From assembly GCA_903903715.1 (NCBI GenBank), contig CAIUZX010000253.1:1-7855 (forward strand): 7,855 nt of DNA, written 5' to 3'. The position numbers were made by a program, and so were the translations under genes. Under the pieces are notes generated by a model that ran no database searches, was not told where the DNA came from, and saw nothing but the letters and a program-made list of their open reading frames with translations. Origin of the DNA: an uncultured Caulobacterales bacterium (GTDB taxonomy: Bacteria > Pseudomonadota > Alphaproteobacteria > Caulobacterales > Caulobacteraceae). Position 1 is the first letter of the stretch, and the number at the start of each line of letters is the position of its first letter. Shown here piece by piece: positions 5,973 to 7,855 of the stretch.

Positions 5973-6049
5973 CTAGTGGTCCTTATGATTCCGACATTTG
6001 CTCGGCGGTCGGTATATCAGGGATGCAAATGTCGGAATCGGACCACTAG
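5973..6049. repeat. Palindromic element B, CTAGTGG-ended, bulge in left arm
   Basis: The left arm is CTAGTGGTCC (5973-5982), four unpaired bases TTAT (5983-5986), then GATTCCGACATTTGC (5987-6001). The right arm on the minus strand is CTAGTGGTCC (6049-6040) followed directly by GATTCCGACATTTGC (6039-6025). All 25 bases pair around a 23-nt loop (6002-6024). It shares the plan of element A (CTAGTGG tip, GA-T--GACATT-G core, 4-nt bulge after base 10), but the bulge is in the opposite arm. The octamer CTCGGCGG occurs in or at the edge of both loops (5918-5925 and 6001-6008). Fourteen bases separate the two elements, and only nine lie between this one and the stop codon of uvrA on the other strand. 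Confidence 0.9.
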
Positions 6050-6058
6050 AACGTGCGT

Positions 6059-7855
6059 TCAACCTGTTCGCCGGCCCAGCCCGGCGATACGCGCCTGGCG
6101 GCGGGTTTCGTGGCGCGCAAGCACTTCGGCGAGATAACGTCCTGTCCAGCTTTCGGCATCCGCCGCAACCTGCTCGGGCGTGCCCTTTGAGACGATCAGG
6201 CCGCCGCCGTCGCCGCCTTCCGGCCCGAAGTCGAGCAGCCAGTCGGCGGTCTTCACCACATCCAGATTGTGCTCGATCACCACGACAGTGTTGCCCTGAT
6301 CCACCAGCTCATGCAGCACTTCGAGCAGCTTTCGGACATCTTCAAAGTGCAGCCCTGTGGTCGGCTCGTCGAGAATGTAGAGTGTCCGCCCGGTCGCGCG
6401 TCTGGACAGCTCCTTCGACAGCTTGACCCGCTGCGCCTCGCCCCCCGAGAGGGTCGTCGCCTGCTGCCCGACCTTCAAATAGCCAAGACCCACTCGCTTG
6501 AGCGTCGCCATCTTGTCCCGGATGGGCGGCACAGCCTTGAACACGTCCGCCGCCTCGTCGACGGTCAGGTCGAGTACGTCGGAGATCGACTTGCCCCGGA
6601 ATAGGATGTCCAGCGTCTCGCGATTGTAGCGCTTTCCCTTGCAGACATCGCAGGTGACATAGACGTCCGGCAGGAAGTGCATCTCGATCTTGATCACGCC
6701 GTCGCCCTGGCAGGCCTCGCAGCGCCCGCCCTTGACGTTGAACGAGAACCGGCCCGGACCATAGCCGCGCACCTTGGCTTCGGGGAGACCTGCGAACCAG
6801 TCGCGGATCGGTCCGAAGGCGCCGGTATAGGTCGCGGGGTTGGATCTCGGCGTGCGACCGATGGGGCTTTGATCGATGTCGATCACCTTGTCGAAGTGTT
6901 CGAGGCCCTCGATTCGGTCGTGCGGCGCAGGCGCGCCGGAGGCGTTGTTCAGCCGCCGCGCAGCGGCCTTGTACAGGGTCTCGATGGTGAAGGTGGACTT
7001 GCCGCCGCCGGAGACGCCGGTGATGCAGGTGAACAGTCCGACAGGGATTTCGCCGGTCACGGACTTCAGATTGTTGCCGCTCGCGCCTGAGATGCGGATC
7101 ATCTTCTTTGGCGCCGGCTTACGTCGCTTTTCCGGGATCGGGATGTCTCTCGCGCCCGTCAGGTATTGTCCGGTCAGGCTGGCGGGTTCGGCCATGACGT
7201 CTTCCGGCGTGCCTTGCGCCACCACGGCGCCGCCGTGGACGCCTGCGAGGGGGCCCATGTCGATCACATAGTCCGCCGTCATGATCGCTTCTTCGTCATG
7301 CTCGACGACGAGGACCGAGTTGCCGAGATCCCGCAGCCCCTTCAGCGACGTGATCAGTCGGGTGTTGTCGCGCTGGTGCAGACCGATGGACGGTTCGTCC
7401 AGAACGTAGAGGACCCCGGTCAGGCCCGACCCGATCTGGGAGGCGAGACGGATCCGCTGGCTCTCCCCGCCGGACAGGCTGCCGGATGAGCGGCCGAGGT
7501 TGAGGTAGTCGAGGCCGACGTCATTCAGAAACTTCAGGCGATCATTGATTTCTTTTAAGATTCGTCGTGCGATCTCAAGCTGTTTCGGCGTCAGCTCCCC
7601 TTCGATGGCCGTGAACCAGCTGCGGGCGTCCTTGATCGACAGACGCGAAACGTCAGCGATTGACCGTGCGCCGACCTTGACCGCGAGGGCCTCCGGCTTC
7701 AGGCGCTGACCGTGGCAGGTTTCGCATGGCGTATCGGACTGATAGCGACCAAGCTCTTCTCGAACCCAGGCGGAGTCCGTCTCGCGCCAGCGGCGTTCGA
7801 GGTTCGGCATCACGCCTTCGAACGGCTTGACCACCTCGTACTTTCGCGCCTGATC
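6059..7855 (-). CDS. uvrA: UvrA, excinuclease ABC subunit A, C-terminal ~598 codons
   Basis: UvrA is the damage-recognition ATPase of nucleotide excision repair; it dimerises, loads UvrB on damaged DNA and leaves. The frame runs off the right edge, so about the N-terminal third to two fifths, including the first Walker A, is outside the window. Numbering visible residues from the edge: CETC (44-47), first ABC signature LSGGESQRIRL (127-137; 7445-7477), Walker B VLYVLDEPSIGLHQ, second Walker A GVSGGGKST (280-288; 6992-7018), the C-x2-C-x19-C-x2-C zinc finger (Cys 379, 382, 402, 405; 6641-6721), second signature LSGGEAQRVKL (469-479; 6419-6451) and Walker B LYILDEPTTGLHF. Walker A has GGGK where Escherichia coli has GSGK; glycine is allowed in this motif. 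No internal stop or frameshift is seen. Its promoter, often LexA-controlled, is not in the window. It converges on the membrane-protein cluster across the two palindromic repeats. Confidence 0.97.
   Translation of the reverse strand, partial: DQARKYEVVKPFEGVMPNLERRWRETDSAWVREELGRYQSDTPCETCHGQRLKPEALAVKVGARSIADVSRLSIKDARSWFTAIEGELTPKQLEIARRILKEINDRLKFLNDVGLDYLNLGRSSGSLSGGESQRIRLASQIGSGLTGVLYVLDEPSIGLHQRDNTRLITSLKGLRDLGNSVLVVEHDEEAIMTADYVIDMGPLAGVHGGAVVAQGTPEDVMAEPASLTGQYLTGARDIPIPEKRRKPAPKKMIRISGASGNNLKSVTGEIPVGLFTCITGVSGGGKSTFTIETLYKAAARRLNNASGAPAPHDRIEGLEHFDKVIDIDQSPIGRTPRSNPATYTGAFGPIRDWFAGLPEAKVRGYGPGRFSFNVKGGRCEACQGDGVIKIEMHFLPDVYVTCDVCKGKRYNRETLDILFRGKSISDVLDLTVDEAADVFKAVPPIRDKMATLKRVGLGYLKVGQQATTLSGGEAQRVKLSKELSRRATGRTLYILDEPTTGLHFEDVRKLLEVLHELVDQGNTVVVIEHNLDVVKTADWLLDFGPEGGDGGGLIVSKGTPEQVAADAESWTGRYLAEVLARHETRRQARIAGLGRRTG

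Noticed and set aside
5958..6039. Cluster of three GANTC (CcrM methylation) sites in the repeat region as an epigenetic switch
   Set aside because: GANTC at 5958, 5987 and 6035 is real, but three sites also occur within 23 bp of coding sequence at 4524-4546, so clustering alone carries no weight, and element A's arms lack the site.
5880..6049. Classical Rho-independent terminators in the palindromes
   Set aside because: The stems are long but not followed by a T-run on either strand, and the tips are AT-containing rather than GC-rich at the base; a non-canonical transcript-end role remains possible.
5880..6058. CRISPR-like array from four copies of the CTAGTGG half-site
   Set aside because: The copies alternate in orientation as two palindromes with unequal loops, not direct repeats with regular spacers, and no cas gene is present.
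6992..7018. GGGK in place of GSGK in the second UvrA Walker A as a defective site
   Set aside because: The motif GxxGxGK[ST] is still satisfied (GVSGGGKST), and the lysine and serine are present, so ATP binding should be intact.

Overview
The window is high-GC DNA with dense, mostly coding sequence. It looks like an alphaproteobacterial chromosome, most probably Caulobacterales (Brevundimonas/Caulobacter-like). That placement rests on the overall look of the TrmFO and UvrA proteins and on a squalene/phytoene-synthase-like gene lying tail-to-tail with trmFO. No database search was possible, so the taxon is an inference.

Layout from left to right. Bases 1-638 (+) hold the 3' part of a squalene/phytoene synthase superfamily gene of the NDUFAF6-like type. 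It converges on trmFO (635-2026, -), which encodes the folate- and FAD-dependent tRNA U54 methyltransferase; the two stop codons share one CTAG tetranucleotide. A 148-bp AT-richer divergent intergenic region separates trmFO from a rightward cluster of three polytopic membrane protein genes (2175-3926, 3923-4837, 5022-5879). The first two overlap by GTGA; a 184-bp structured gap precedes the third. The three look like diverged paralogues: all carry R-x-S-L-x4-T-x11-W-x2-T with identical spacing after a membrane segment. The first also has a ~300-residue acidic, Ala/Pro-rich soluble tail. Their function is unknown; the motif recalls the YciC / glycerophosphodiester phosphodiesterase membrane-domain type.

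The right end (6059-7855, -) is the C-terminal ~598 codons of uvrA, the nucleotide excision repair damage-recognition ATPase, cut by the window edge.

The most unusual structure is the 179-bp gap between the converging third membrane gene and uvrA. It is almost filled by two palindromic elements (5880-5958 and 5973-6049). Each starts with CTAGTGG, ends with CCACTAG and has 25-bp paired arms. Each has one 4-nt bulge exactly 10 bp from its tip, in the right arm of the first and the left arm of the second, so the pair is mirror-symmetric. The arm sequences differ between the elements while pairing is kept, which suggests selection on, or a mechanism that maintains, the fold. Candidate explanations are a MITE/REP-like family inserting at CTAG, a transcript-end structure shared by converging transcripts, or both.

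No rRNA, tRNA, CRISPR array, complete insertion sequence or phage gene was seen.
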